Shown: piece by piece, positions 35,616-45,800 of the stretch
Numbering within the stretch: the first letter of the stretch is position 1
Layout: each line of letters starts with the position of its first letter
DNA from: Shinella granuli
GTDB lineage: Bacteria; Pseudomonadota; Alphaproteobacteria; Rhizobiales; Rhizobiaceae
DNA: 64,000 nucleotides
Direction of reading: 5' to 3'
Assembly: GCF_004341885.1 (NCBI RefSeq)
Contig: NZ_SLVX01000004.1
Coordinates: 248,001-312,000, forward strand
Made by a program: the position numbers and the translations under genes
The notes under the pieces: model-generated
Seen by the model: only the letters and a program-made list of their open reading frames with translations
Database searches by the model: none
Told to the model about the DNA's origin: nothing

Positions 35616-35692
35616 GACGTCTCCTTTCTGGAGTGAGGTCCGACAGGACGGGCCGGGCGGCGGACTGCGTCACCCGGCGCGCTGATGGATGG

Positions 35693-35932
35693 TCAGCGGG
35701 CGGGACGCGCCGCACGCTTGGGCGCGGGCAGCAGGCCTTCGCGCTGCAATTTCTTGCGGGCGAGCTTGCGTTGGCGGCGAACCGCTTCGGCCTTCTCGCG
35801 GACCCGTTTTTCGGACGGCTTCTCATAGGCGCTGCGCGCCTTCATTTCGCGAAAGAGGCCTTCGCGCTGCATCTTCTTCTTCAGCACACGAAGCGCCTGG
35901 TCGACATTGTTGTCTCTGACGAGAACCTGCAC
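35693..35932 (-). CDS. rpsU: 30S ribosomal protein S21
   Basis: 79 residues. Begins (V/M)[19 protein letters not shown] and contains [20 protein letters not shown], both diagnostic of S21. The start is GTG at 35932, with AAAGGA seven bases upstream; a longer frame from 35965 is rejected because S21 always starts at this point. The Arg/Lys tail ([11 protein letters not shown]) is typical of alphaproteobacteria. S21 affects start-site selection on the 30S subunit. Confidence 0.96.
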   Translation of the reverse strand: MQVLVRDNNVDQALRVLKKKMQREGLFREMKARSAYEKPSEKRVREKAEAVRRQRKLARKKLQREGLLPAPKRAARPAR

Positions 35933-36005
35933 GATATGTCCTTTCTCTCGCGGCTTGCGCCGCATTGGGGTCGATATGCCGCCGCTCGCCTCCGGAGCGG
36001 CCGCG

Positions 36006-36293
36006 TCACTTTCCGATGCGAATGCTCGACGGCTTCAGCCAGGGACCGCCCTTGCCGGCGGCGGCTGTCGCCGTCTTGCGCGACGCAGGGGCGGCGGTTT
36101 CATCGGCATCGATGTCGCTATGGACGATGCGCCGCTCGAAATTCTCGTTGTCGAGCTGCACCCGATACTGGGCTTCTCCATGGTCGGCCGGCAGAACGCT
36201 GACGATCCGGCATGTCCGCTCGCCCGTCGCCGTACGGGTCAGGCCGGCCTTCAGAACGACGCGATCGCCGACGGCATGAGTTTTCCGGCTCAT
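36006..36293 (-). CDS. Hypothetical protein, rhizobial conserved type
   Basis: 95 residues. It reads [20 protein letters not shown] then [20 protein letters not shown], a small beta-barrel-like pattern, with IRIGK at the C-terminus. Similar proteins occur widely in Rhizobiaceae, to my knowledge without a function. An AGAAGG ribosome site is close to the ATG. Sits between rpsU and the cold-shock gene on the same strand. Confidence 0.75.
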   Translation of the reverse strand: MSRKTHAVGDRVVLKAGLTRTATGERTCRIVSVLPADHGEAQYRVQLDNENFERRIVHSDIDADETAAPASRKTATAAAGKGGPWLKPSSIRIGK

Positions 36294-36318
36294 GACCTTC
36301 TCCTTCGGGGCTATGGAA

Positions 36319-36345
36319 ACAAAAAGGCCGGGTGTGACCCCGACC
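36319..36345 (-). terminator. Terminator after the cold-shock gene
   Basis: On the minus strand GGTCGGG-GTCACA-CCCGGCC followed by TTTTTG: a 7-bp stem with one G-T pair. Lies 64 bases beyond the CSP stop and just before the ATG of the next gene. Confidence 0.75.
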
Positions 36346-36408
36346 TCTTCCCGTCACTCAAACGCTCTGCCGCCAGTACATCCGTGGTCGGCGGGCGGAA
36401 TGACAATC

Positions 36409-36618
36409 TTAAACGGCGCGAAGGTTGTCGGCCGAGCTCTTGCCGGACTTGCGGTCGCGGACGATCTCGTAGCTGACCTTCTGGCCTTCGGCGAGCGAGC
36501 CGAGGCCCGAGCGCTCAACGGCGGAGATGTGAACGAACACATCCGTCGCGCCATCGTCAGGCTGAATGAAACCGAAACCCTTGGTGCTGTTGAACCACTT
36601 TACGGTACCTGAATTCAT
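36409..36618 (-). CDS. cspA: Cold-shock protein, CspA family
   Basis: 69 residues, one OB-fold. RNP1 motif KGFGFI and RNP2 VFVHIS are both intact, and it opens [27 protein letters not shown]-type ribosome site precedes the ATG. RNA chaperone that melts secondary structure in mRNA. A long AT-rich leader lies upstream. Confidence 0.96.
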   Translation of the reverse strand: MNSGTVKWFNSTKGFGFIQPDDGATDVFVHISAVERSGLGSLAEGQKVSYEIVRDRKSGKSSADNLRAV

Positions 36619-36900
36619 AACGATATCCTTTCCATCGCTAGTGTAATCGGACGATATCTTGTCCGTTTTGATCGATCTTGAAAGGAAATCTGACAGAGCT
36701 TGAAGGCTCAAAGACAAAGGTCGCAAGCAGTTTTCGACATGTTCTATATAAAGTTTATTCGCGAAAACGCAATGGTTGGCCGGAATTTTTCTGACGGCCC
36801 CCGAGGGAAAAGCCGAAAAACGCAACGATTCGCTGATTTTATGTCGAGCTGGATTTATGGATTCGACAGTTTTATTTTCGCGCCCGTGGATGAAACGCAG
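36619..36900 (-). promoter_or_regulatory. Promoter and long 5' leader of the cold-shock gene
   Basis: About 280 bases with no gene, noticeably more AT-rich than the surroundings (TTTATTCGCG, TATAAAGTTT, GAAATCTGAC). Long structured leaders that control translation with temperature are usual for cspA genes. I cannot fix the transcription start. Confidence 0.5.
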
Positions 36901-36905
36901 GCATC

Positions 36906-36940
36906 GGACGAAGAAAGGATGGCGCCGCGCCATCCTTTTC
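36906..36940 (-). terminator. Terminator of the beta-oxidation operon
   Basis: AAAGGATGGCG-CCG-CGCCATCCTTT, an 11-bp perfect stem, followed on the minus strand by CTTCG; 18 bases past the fadB stop. Confidence 0.82.
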
Positions 36941-36957
36941 CTGTCGATGCGCCTGCT

Positions 36958-39165
36958 TCAGGCCGCCTTCTTCGCCTCCGGTGCGAAGCGGCTGTAGAAG
37001 GTCTCGCCCTTGGCGGCCATGTCCTTCAGCAGCGGCGTCGGCTGGAAGTGGCTGCCGTATCGGGCGGCAAGCTTCTCGCAGAGCTCCACGAAGGTCTTCA
37101 CGCCCATGCCGTCGATATAGGAGAGCGTGCCGCCGGTATAGGGCGCGAAACCGAAGCCGAGGATGGAGCCGACATCGGCCTCGCGCGGATCGGTGACGAT
37201 GCCCTCTTCCATGGTGCGGGCCGCTTCCAGCGCGATGGTGGCGAGCAGGCGCTGCTTGAGCACCTTCACATCGACATTTTCGGGCTTCTGCTGCGGATAG
37301 AGGTCTTTCAGCCCCGGCCACAGCTTCTTCTTCGCCGGCTTCGGCGGATAGTCGTAAAAACCCTTGCCGGCCTTGCGGCCGAGACGGCCTTCGCCTTCCA
37401 CCAGCTTCGTCACCAGTTCCATATGGCGCGGATCGACCGATTCCGGCCCGAGATCGGCGATGGAGGCCTTGAAGATCTTGTAGGAGAGATCGACGGCCAC
37501 CTCGTCATTGAGCGACAGGGGGCCGACCGGCATGCCGGCCATCTTCGCCGCATTCTCGATCATCGCCGCCGGTACGCCTTCGATCAGCATGTCATAGGCC
37601 TCCGCCATGTAGCGGAAGACGCAGCGGTTGACATAGAAACCGCGCGTGTCGTTGACGACGATCGGTGTCTTCTTGATCGCCGCGACATAGTCGAGCGCCG
37701 TGGCGAGCGCCCGATCACCCGTCTCCTTGCCGAGGATGACCTCCACCAGCATCATCTTGTCGACCGGCGAGAAGAAGTGGATGCCGATGAATTGTCCGGG
37801 ACGCTTCGAATTCTTCGCAAGGCCTGATATCGGCAGTGTCGAGGTGTTGGAGGCGAAGATGGCGTCCTCGCGCAGCACCGCCTCGATCTTCTCCGTGACC
37901 TCCTTCTTGACCGTGCGGTCCTCGAAGACCGCCTCGATGACGAGGTCGGCATCGGCGAGGCTGGCATAGTCGGGCGTCGGCGTGATGAGGGAGAGCAGCT
38001 TTTCGCCCTCTTCCTTCGTCATGCGGCCCTTGCCGATCGCACCGGTGACGAGCCCTTGCGAGACGCCCTTGCCCTTGTCGGCGGCCTCCTGGTCGCGGTC
38101 GATCAGCACGACCGGAATGCCGGCGGCGGCCGTCACATAGGCGATGGAGGCACCCATGAAGCCGGCGCCGACGACGGCGACCTTCCTGAACTCCGCCTTC
38201 GGCTGGCCCGCCGGGCGGCGCGCGCCCTTGCCGAGTTCCTGCATGGAGACGAAGAGCGACCGGATCATCGAAAACGCTTCGGTCGTCTGGAGGATATGGG
38301 TGAAGTAGCGCTGCTCGATCCTCAGCCCCGTCTCGAAGGGCACTTGCAGGCCCTCATAGACGCATTTGAGGATGGCGAGCGCGCCCGGATAATTGCCCGC
38401 GGTCTCGCGGCGCAGAATGGCGGGCGCTGCCGGCCAGAGCTGCGCGGCGGCCGGCGTCCAGATGCCGCCGCCCGGTGCCTTGAACCCCTTTTCATCCCAG
38501 GGCTGGACGGGCTTCAGGCCGTCCTTGATCATCTGCTTTGCCGCGGGGATGAGCTGGTCCGGCTCGACCACCTGATGCACGAGGTTCATCGCCTTGGCGC
38601 GCGCGGCCGTCAGCGAGGAGCCTGTCGTCATCATCTGGAGGGCGTTCTGCGCATTGGCAAGCCGCGGCACGCGCTGGGTGCCGCCGGCGCCCGGGAAGAG
38701 GCCGACCTTGACTTCCGGCAGCGCGATCTTGACCGACTTGGCGTTCGAGGCGACGCGGCCGTGGCAGGCGAGCGACATTTCGAACGCGCCGCCCATGCAG
38801 GTGCCGTTGATGGCGGCGACCCACGGCTTGCCGCAGGTTTCGAGCTTGCGGAACAGCCAGGTCATGCGCCCGGTCGCCTCGAAAAGCTTTTCGACGGCGG
38901 TGGCCGGGTCCTTCGCCTTCGCCTCCTTCAGGAGATCGAAGCTCGCCTGGATCATCGAAAGATCGGCGCCGCCGGAGAAGGAGCTTTTTCCGGAGGTGAT
39001 GACGACGCCCTTGACCGCGCTATCCGCCACGACCTGGTCGACGATCTTTTCCAGCTCGTCCATCACCTCGATGGTGAAGACGTTCATCGACTTTTCCGGC
39101 ATGTCCCAGGTGACGAGCGCAATGCCGTCGGCGTCGGTCTCGATGGTGAAATTCTTGTGGCTCAT
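36958..39165 (-). CDS. fadB: Multifunctional enoyl-CoA hydratase / 3-hydroxyacyl-CoA dehydrogenase (FadB/FadJ type)
   Basis: 735 residues. N-terminal crotonase domain (1-~190) with the oxyanion segments SGKSSFSGGADL and NGTCMGGAFEMSLACHG, and FPGAGGTQRVPRL. The NAD-binding dehydrogenase begins near 325 (VAVVGAGFMGASIAYVTA), followed by the catalytic FIGIHFFSPVDKMMLVEVI. Carries out steps two and three of fatty-acid beta-oxidation. Last of three genes with the thiolase and acyl-CoA dehydrogenase; a REP element lies in the 125-base gap upstream. Confidence 0.94.
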   Translation of the reverse strand: MSHKNFTIETDADGIALVTWDMPEKSMNVFTIEVMDELEKIVDQVVADSAVKGVVITSGKSSFSGGADLSMIQASFDLLKEAKAKDPATAVEKLFEATGRMTWLFRKLETCGKPWVAAINGTCMGGAFEMSLACHGRVASNAKSVKIALPEVKVGLFPGAGGTQRVPRLANAQNALQMMTTGSSLTAARAKAMNLVHQVVEPDQLIPAAKQMIKDGLKPVQPWDEKGFKAPGGGIWTPAAAQLWPAAPAILRRETAGNYPGALAILKCVYEGLQVPFETGLRIEQRYFTHILQTTEAFSMIRSLFVSMQELGKGARRPAGQPKAEFRKVAVVGAGFMGASIAYVTAAAGIPVVLIDRDQEAADKGKGVSQGLVTGAIGKGRMTKEEGEKLLSLITPTPDYASLADADLVIEAVFEDRTVKKEVTEKIEAVLREDAIFASNTSTLPISGLAKNSKRPGQFIGIHFFSPVDKMMLVEVILGKETGDRALATALDYVAAIKKTPIVVNDTRGFYVNRCVFRYMAEAYDMLIEGVPAAMIENAAKMAGMPVGPLSLNDEVAVDLSYKIFKASIADLGPESVDPRHMELVTKLVEGEGRLGRKAGKGFYDYPPKPAKKKLWPGLKDLYPQQKPENVDVKVLKQRLLATIALEAARTMEEGIVTDPREADVGSILGFGFAPYTGGTLSYIDGMGVKTFVELCEKLAARYGSHFQPTPLLKDMAAKGETFYSRFAPEAKKAA

Positions 39166-39210
39166 GATGGGATTCCTCTTCCCTGAAATCTTTTGCGGAG
39201 CGGCCGGTTG

Positions 39211-39258
39211 CCCCTCATCCGCCTGCCGGCACCTTCTCCCCGTGAACGGGGAGAAGGG
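39211..39258 (+). repeat. REP-like palindromic element, copy 3
   Basis: CCCCTCATCCGCCTGCCGGC then ACCTTCTCCCCGTGAACGGG and GAGAAGG, same orientation as copy 1 at 15002. It stands inside the fadA-fadB spacer, so the hairpin is part of the operon transcript. Confidence 0.8.
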
Positions 39259-39290
39259 ACATGCCGCGCCGTCGCCGTTCCCCCTCGCCC

Positions 39291-40499
39291 TCAGACCCGT
39301 TCGACGATCGTCGCCGTGCCCATGCCGGCGCCGATGCAGAGCGTGACGAGGGCGGTGTTGAGGTCGCGGCGCTCCAGTTCGTCGAGCACGGTGCCGAGGA
39401 TCATCGCGCCGGTGGCGCCGAGCGGATGGCCCATGGCGATCGCCCCGCCGTTGACGTTGATCCTGTCATGCGGGATGTCGAAGGCCTGCATATAGCGCAG
39501 CACGACGGCGGCGAAGGCCTCGTTCAGCTCGAAGAGGTCGATGTCGGACAGCTGCATGCCGGTGCGGGCGAGCAGCTTTTCCGTGACATCGACGGGGCCG
39601 GTCAGCATCAGCGCCGGATCGGAGCCGATATTGGCGAAGGCCTTGATGCGGCCGCGCGCCTTCTTTCCGAGGATGTTGCCGCCTTCCTTCGAGCCGAGCA
39701 GCACGGCGCTAGCGCCGTCGACGATGCCGGAGGAATTGCCGGCATGGTGCACATAGGTGATGCCCTCGATTTCCGGATGGGCCTGGATGGCGACGGCCTC
39801 GAAGCCGCCCATCTCGCCGGGCATCTGGAAGGAGGGCTGGAGCTGGGCGAGCGCCTGCATGTCCGTGCCGGGGCGCATGTGCTCGTCATGGGCGAGGATG
39901 GTGAGGCCGTTGATATCCTTCACCGGCACGACGGATTTTTCGAAATAGCCGCTCTGCCAGGCATGGGCGGCGCGCTTCTGGCTCTCGACGGCATAGGCAT
40001 CGACATCGTCGCGCGAAAACCCGTATTTCGTGGCGATGAGATCGGCCGAGACGCCCTGCGGCATGAAATAGGCCGGGAAGTTGACCGAGGGGTCCATGAA
40101 CCAGGCGCCGCCCGACATGCCGAGCCCGATGCGCGACATGCTCTCGACGCCGCCGGCGATCACGAGGTCGTCGGCCCCTTGCGCGATCTTCGCCGCGCCG
40201 AAATTCACGGCGTCGAGGCCGGAGGCGCAGAAGCGCGAGATCTGCATGCCCGGCGCGCGGGTCGAATAGCCGGCTTCGAAGGCGGCGGCCTTGGGGATCA
40301 CCGCGCCCGCATCCATGACGGGATCGACGCAGCCCATGACGATGTCGTCGACTTTCGCCGTATCGAGCCCGTTGCGGTCGCGCACCGCCTCCAGCACCTT
40401 GGCGGCGAGGCGGACGGACGGCACTTCATGCAGCGAGCCGTCCTTCTTGCCGCGCCCGCGCGGGGTGCGCACATGATCGTAGATGAAGACGTCGGTCAT
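39291..40499 (-). CDS. fadA: Acetyl-CoA acyltransferase (3-ketoacyl-CoA thiolase)
   Basis: 402 residues. Catalytic Cys in [16 protein letters not shown], His in [18 protein letters not shown] and the second Cys in [38 protein letters not shown] near the start. Performs the last, thiolytic step of beta-oxidation. Lies 67 bases after the acyl-CoA dehydrogenase gene. Confidence 0.95.
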   Translation of the reverse strand: MTDVFIYDHVRTPRGRGKKDGSLHEVPSVRLAAKVLEAVRDRNGLDTAKVDDIVMGCVDPVMDAGAVIPKAAAFEAGYSTRAPGMQISRFCASGLDAVNFGAAKIAQGADDLVIAGGVESMSRIGLGMSGGAWFMDPSVNFPAYFMPQGVSADLIATKYGFSRDDVDAYAVESQKRAAHAWQSGYFEKSVVPVKDINGLTILAHDEHMRPGTDMQALAQLQPSFQMPGEMGGFEAVAIQAHPEIEGITYVHHAGNSSGIVDGASAVLLGSKEGGNILGKKARGRIKAFANIGSDPALMLTGPVDVTEKLLARTGMQLSDIDLFELNEAFAAVVLRYMQAFDIPHDRINVNGGAIAMGHPLGATGAMILGTVLDELERRDLNTALVTLCIGAGMGTATIVERV

Positions 40500-40566
40500 T
40501 GGTCTCTTCTCCCTGGGCGGCGCAGCGGCGCCGTCAAACTCGCAATGGATCGTCTGATTCTAGAGG

Positions 40567-42363
40567 CTAGAACGCCTCGGCCGAAAGCGCCATCATCGTC
40601 TCGGCGCCGGCCTCGATGCGGGTCTTGCGCAGCGCCGTTTCCGGCATCAGCCGCTCCATGAAGAATGTTGCCGTGACCAGCTTGTTCTTCAAAAAGTCTT
40701 CGCGCTCGCCCGCGCCGGCCGCAATTCCGTCCTCGGCGGCTTTCGCGATCTTCGCCCACATATAGCCGATGACGACGAGGCCGAAGAGATGCATGTAGTC
40801 GGTCGAGCCGGCACCGGCATTGTCGGGCTTGGCCATGGCGTTCTGCATGAACCACATGGTTCCGGCCTGGAGATCGTTCAAGCCCTTCTTCAGGTGCTTG
40901 GTGAAATAGGCCAGCTTCTCGTCATTGCGGTTCTCCTCGCAGAAATCGCCGATCTCCTTGAAGAGCGCCATCACGGCGCGACCGCCGTTCATGCCGAGCT
41001 TGCGGCCGACGAGGTCGAGCGCCTGGATGCCGTTGGCGCCCTCGTAGATCATGGCGATGCGCGCGTCGCGCACATAATGGCTCATGCCGTGCTCTTCGAT
41101 ATAGCCGTGGCCGCCAAAGACCTGCTGGGCCATGACGGCGTGGTCGAAACCCTTGTCGGTCAGGACGCCCTTGAGGATCGGCGTCATCAGGCCGAGCAGG
41201 TCGTCGGCGGCCTGGCGTTCCTTCTCGTCGGCGGCGCGGTGGGCGATGTCGGATTTCAGCGCCGTCCAGAGCGTGAAGGCGCGGCCGCCCTCGGTCCAGG
41301 CCTTGATGGTCATCAGCGTGCGGCGGATATCCGGGTGGACGATCAGCGGATCGGCCTTGCCATCGGGGTTCTTGACGCCGGAGAGCGAGCGGCCCTGCAG
41401 GCGCTCGCGGGCATAGTGGGCGGCGTTCTGGTAGGCGATCTCGGCGATCGACAGGCCCTGCAGGCCGACGCCGAGGCGGGCCTCGTTCATCATCACGAAC
41501 ATGGCGTTGAGGCCCTTGTTCTCCGCGCCGATGAGGAAGCCTTTCGCCGCGTCATAGTTCATGACGCAGGTGGCGTTGCCGTGGATGCCCATCTTGTGCT
41601 CGATGGCGCCGCAGGACACGCTGTTGCGGTCGCCCGGCGTGCCGTCGTCCTTCAGCAGGAATTTCGGCACGATGAACAGCGAGATGCCCTTGGTGCCCTC
41701 GGGCGCGCCCTCGATGCGGGCGAGGACGAGGTGCACGATGTTGTCGGACATGTCGTGCTCGCCGGCGGAGATGAAGATCTTCTGGCCGGAAATCCTGTAG
41801 GAACCGTCGCCCTGCGGCACGGCCTTGGTGCGCAGCAGGCCGAGATCGGTGCCGCAATGGGGCTCCGTCAGGTTCATCGTGCCGGTCCAGGTGCCCTCGA
41901 CCATCTTCGGCAGGTAGGCGGCCTTCTGCTCGTCGGAGCCGTGCACGAGGATCGCGGCGATCGCGCCCTGCGTGAGGCCCGGATACATGGTGAGCGCCAT
42001 GTTGGCCGAGGACATGTATTCGCCGACGGCGGTGTGCAGCACGTAAGGAAGGCCCTGGCCGCCGAATTCCTCCGGCACCGCAAGGCCGATCCAGCCACCC
42101 TGGCGGTAGAGGTCGTAGGCGGCCTTGAAACCCCTGGGGGTCGTCACCGTGGCGTCGTCGTGGCGCTTGCAGCCCTCCTGGTCGCCGGAAAGGTTGACCG
42201 GGAACAGCACCTCTTCTGCCAGTTTCGCGGCCTCGCCGGCGATCGCCTCCAGCATGTCGCCCGTGGCATCGGCAAAACCGGGCAGGTTGTTGTACCGTTC
42301 GAGCGCCAGGACGTCGTTCAGGATGAAAAGCGTGTCATTCACGGGGGCCTTGTAGATCGGCAT
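40567..42363 (-). CDS. Acyl-CoA dehydrogenase with C-terminal extension
   Basis: 598 residues, the long form with an added helical C-terminal domain. FAD/substrate segments [20 protein letters not shown] and [15 protein letters not shown], and [20 protein letters not shown] near the catalytic region. First step of beta-oxidation, first gene of the operon. An exact inverted-repeat operator lies 63 bases upstream. Members of this clade act on medium/long acyl chains or on branched acids; the chain length cannot be told from sequence. Confidence 0.94.
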   Translation of the reverse strand: MPIYKAPVNDTLFILNDVLALERYNNLPGFADATGDMLEAIAGEAAKLAEEVLFPVNLSGDQEGCKRHDDATVTTPRGFKAAYDLYRQGGWIGLAVPEEFGGQGLPYVLHTAVGEYMSSANMALTMYPGLTQGAIAAILVHGSDEQKAAYLPKMVEGTWTGTMNLTEPHCGTDLGLLRTKAVPQGDGSYRISGQKIFISAGEHDMSDNIVHLVLARIEGAPEGTKGISLFIVPKFLLKDDGTPGDRNSVSCGAIEHKMGIHGNATCVMNYDAAKGFLIGAENKGLNAMFVMMNEARLGVGLQGLSIAEIAYQNAAHYARERLQGRSLSGVKNPDGKADPLIVHPDIRRTLMTIKAWTEGGRAFTLWTALKSDIAHRAADEKERQAADDLLGLMTPILKGVLTDKGFDHAVMAQQVFGGHGYIEEHGMSHYVRDARIAMIYEGANGIQALDLVGRKLGMNGGRAVMALFKEIGDFCEENRNDEKLAYFTKHLKKGLNDLQAGTMWFMQNAMAKPDNAGAGSTDYMHLFGLVVIGYMWAKIAKAAEDGIAAGAGEREDFLKNKLVTATFFMERLMPETALRKTRIEAGAETMMALSAEAF

Positions 42364-42425
42364 GCTGGGGTCCTCACCTGTCCCGCGGACATGGGTCCGC
42401 TCCTTGAGATCGGATACTATAAAAC

Positions 42426-42449
42426 TTTGACGTTTGCGTAAACGTCAAA
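42426..42449 (-). promoter_or_regulatory. Inverted-repeat operator upstream of the beta-oxidation operon
   Basis: TTTGACGTTT-GCGT-AAACGTCAAA: two 10-bp arms with no mismatch. It resembles operators of fatty-acid/branched-acid catabolism regulators of proteobacteria, which have TTNACGT-NNN-ACGTNAA forms. No regulator gene lies nearby. Located 63 bases before the acyl-CoA dehydrogenase start. Confidence 0.72.
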
Positions 42450-42607
42450 ACACAGTCGCAGCGAAATTTTCGTCGAACGGGGAGGGACGGCGGGTGGGCG
42501 AGGCGGCGGCGGATGGCTCGTCCCGCGCCCATGGCTGTGCCGCTAACGGTCGCCTTTCCTTCCGAAGGCCATTCTATGAGCAAATCGTTAAAAAATTTCC
42601 GGGGCGA

Positions 42608-42622
42608 TTAACCCCTTGTTTA
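42608..42622 (+). promoter_or_regulatory. Near-consensus CtrA box upstream of podJ
   Basis: TTAA-CCCCTTG-TTTA matches the CtrA form TTAA-N7-TTAA at seven of eight defined bases. podJ is cell-cycle controlled in Caulobacter. Single site, so tentative. Confidence 0.4.
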
Positions 42623-42855
42623 CCATGTTTCATGAATTGTGACGCCTGAGGGCGTGGGATCGGGAATCATTTCGGCATCCCTTTGTAACGGCCGGACGGA
42701 CGGTCCGGTACAGACAGGGGCGATACTGTTTCCCATCGCGCATGCAGTGTTTGACGGCGGGGATCCGCCGGCGTGGAAGAAGGGGCGCAGCCGGGCGGCA
42801 GTGCCTTCGGAAGTATCTCCCGGCAGGCCGCTCGGCCGCCAAAGCGAGGCGAAAG

Positions 42856-45800
42856 ATGAACGGATCGCGAAACCCGCAGCGTCACGGCGAAAGATCCTCG
42901 CTCGATGCGCTCAATCGCACCATCGAGGGGTTGGAAGCCCGCATCGAGGGCCTGATGGCGGGCGGGCGCGAGGCGCGCGGACGCGGCGAGGAGCGTTTCG
43001 CGCCGCGCGGCGAGCAGCCCCGTTATGAACCGGCGCGCGCGATCCCGCTGCGCGACGATCCGGTTTCCGAAATCGTGCAGCGCCAGCGTGCCATCGAAGG
43101 CGGCCGCGAACGCGTCGCCCAGCGCCTGGAGCGCCGTCCGCTGTCGGCCGACCACCATGCCGCCGCCCAGCAGGCCCACGCCGCCTATGGCGGCGCTCAG
43201 GCAGGTGCCGCCCATGGCGGCCAGCAGGTTCATCCGGCCTATGGTCATCAGCAGGCTGCGCCCGCCCGCGCGGACAATTCCGTCGAGGACATCGCCAAGG
43301 CGCTCGTCTCGCTGCGCCAGGACCTGAAGAAGGACATCGCCGACGGGCTGGAGCGCGAGATGCAGTCGCTGCGCTCGGAGATCCGGGGCATCCGCCAGAT
43401 GGCCGAAGGCCGCGACAACAATGACGACCTGCGCGAGGAATTGCTGCGGCTGTCCACCGGCATCAACCAGCTCGGCCGTCAGTCCGGTCAGACGGAAAGC
43501 CTGCGCGTCGAATTCGACGAATTGCGCTCCGTGCTCGACGGGCTCGCCCGCGAGGATTCCGTGCGCCGCATGGAGGACCGCTGGAATGGTGTCGAGAAGA
43601 AGCTCTCGATCTTCGACCAGACGCGCGACGACGAGCTGGTGGCGCTTGCCTACCGGCTGGACGAGCTGAAGAGCCAGATCGGCGCGGTGAGCGCCACGCC
43701 GGCCATCCATGCGCTGGAAGGCAAGATCGAGACCATCGCCCGCGCCATCGACATGCTGGCCCGCCAGGCGCAGCCGGATGACGGCCGGTTCGTTTCCGCC
43801 GTCACCTCGCAGTTCGAGGGGCTGGACACCCGCCTCGACGAGATCAGCCGGGCGATCGCCGCGGCCGGCCGCATGCAGCAATCGTCCATGGCCGACAACG
43901 GCATGATGCAGCGCCTCGAAGGCCGCATCGCCGATCTCGCCGGCCAGCTCGATCTCATCGCCCATCGCCCGGACCCCGCCCCGGACCAGGGCCTTTCCCT
44001 GCGCATCGAGGCGCTGGCGAGCCGCATCGAGGACTTGTCGAACGAACGCGCGGCGCTGCGCCTCGAAGAACGCATCGAGCACCTCTCGCAGATGCTGGAG
44101 CAAAGCCAGCAGGCCGCCCCTGCCCAGGGTGGCGAGGAGCTTGCCTACTACCTCTCCGACATTTCCCGCAAGATCGACGCGCTCGACCAGGGCAGCGTCA
44201 ACGACCAGCTCGCCGAGCGGCTGGATGCGCTTGCCCGCCGCATCGACGGCCTCGACGCGCCGACCGGCAGCCCCTTCCAGGACGACCGCTTCGCCCATAT
44301 CGAGGATCGCCTTTCGGCGATCGCCGACCGGCTCGATGCGACCAGCGTCGCCCCGGCGGGCGACCATGAGGCATTGCGCGGGCTGGAGGCGCAGATCGCA
44401 CATCTCTCCACGCTGATCAGCACGCCGTCCGCCGCGGTCGCGCAGATCCCCTCCGAATTCGAGGGCCGTCTTGCGACGATCGAGGACTACATGGCGACCA
44501 ATGACGAATATATCGTCGAGGCCGCCCGCCAGGCGGCGGAAGCCGTGATGGAAGCCTACCGCCATGCCGGTCCGGCCACGGCCGCCGGCAGCGACATGGA
44601 AGCGATCGCCGGCCTTGCCGACGACCTGCGCGCCCTGGAGGAGCTGACCCGTTCGAGCGAGGAGCGCACCGCGCGCACCTTCGATGCGCTGCACGACACG
44701 CTGGTGCAGATCGCCGGCCGCCTCGAACAGCTCGACGCCCCGCACGACACCTTCGGCCGCCGCGAGGCCGCCATGCCGCGCGCCGAAATGCCGGCGATGG
44801 ACGTGGAGCGCCACGCTGCCCCCGTCTCCAGCATCTACGGCAACGACTACCCTTTTGACGATGACGGCTTCGGCGCCCGCGAGACCCGCAAGGCCGAAGC
44901 CGAGACGCCGCAGGAGGAAAGCCGCTTTGCCGAGATCGAGGTCGAGACGATCCCCGTTCCCGAGCGTCCCGCCCCGGAAGAGGCGCTCGCGGACGAGCCC
45001 GTTGCCCTTGCCGCCGACCAGCCGGCCGAGGCCCAGCCCAAGTCCGGCCTGCTCGCCGGCCTGAAGCGTCGCTTCGCTCCCGGCCGCAAGGAAGCCGTGC
45101 CGCCGGCCGAACGCCAGCAGATCGACCCGACGCCCTCGATCGACCCCACCGACGAATTGGCGCCGGAAGAGGCGAACCAGTTGCTGGAGCCGGGCTCCGG
45201 CGTGCCGGACGTGCGCCGCATCCTTGAGCGCGTGCGGGCCGGCCAGGCTTCGGGAAGCCGCGCAGCAGGCGGCAGCGAGGGCGAGAAGGCCGATTTCATC
45301 GCCGCCGCCCGCCGTGCCGCCAGGCTTGCCGCCGAGGAGACCGACACGATCTCCCGCGTCGCTCCGGCCCGGAAAACGGAAAAGCTGGCGAAGGGCGAGA
45401 AGCCCGCTTCGGCGCTGTCGCGCCATCGCCGGCCGATCCTCTTGGCTGTCGGCGCCGTGCTCTTGGCGATCATGTCCTACCCCCTGGTCAACACGCTGGT
45501 GGCCGGCGACGAGGCACCTGTCGTCGTTGAACAGACCGCCATCACCGCGAACGAGACGGTCCCGGTCGAGACCACGACCGGCACCGGCGAGGCCGTGACC
45601 GCCAACACCGCCGCGGCGCCTGTCGTCGGCGAGGAGGCCGTGACGGATCCGGCCCCGGTCGAGAATGGCGATGTGGAGAGCGGCGATGCGCGCGGCCTTG
45701 GCGACACGCAGACGAATGCCGGCGCCGAGCGGACGTCGACCGATATTTCGGCGACCGGCAGCGACGCGCTGACGGCCCCGGTCGAAATGACCGACGGTGC

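Larger units (their letters stand above)
42364..42855. other. Divergent regulatory region between the fad operon and podJ
   Basis: 492 bases without a gene. It contains a perfect inverted repeat (42426-42449) for the fad side, a near-CtrA site (42608-42622) and one GANTC (42664) for the podJ side. No other feature is recognised. Confidence 0.6.
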
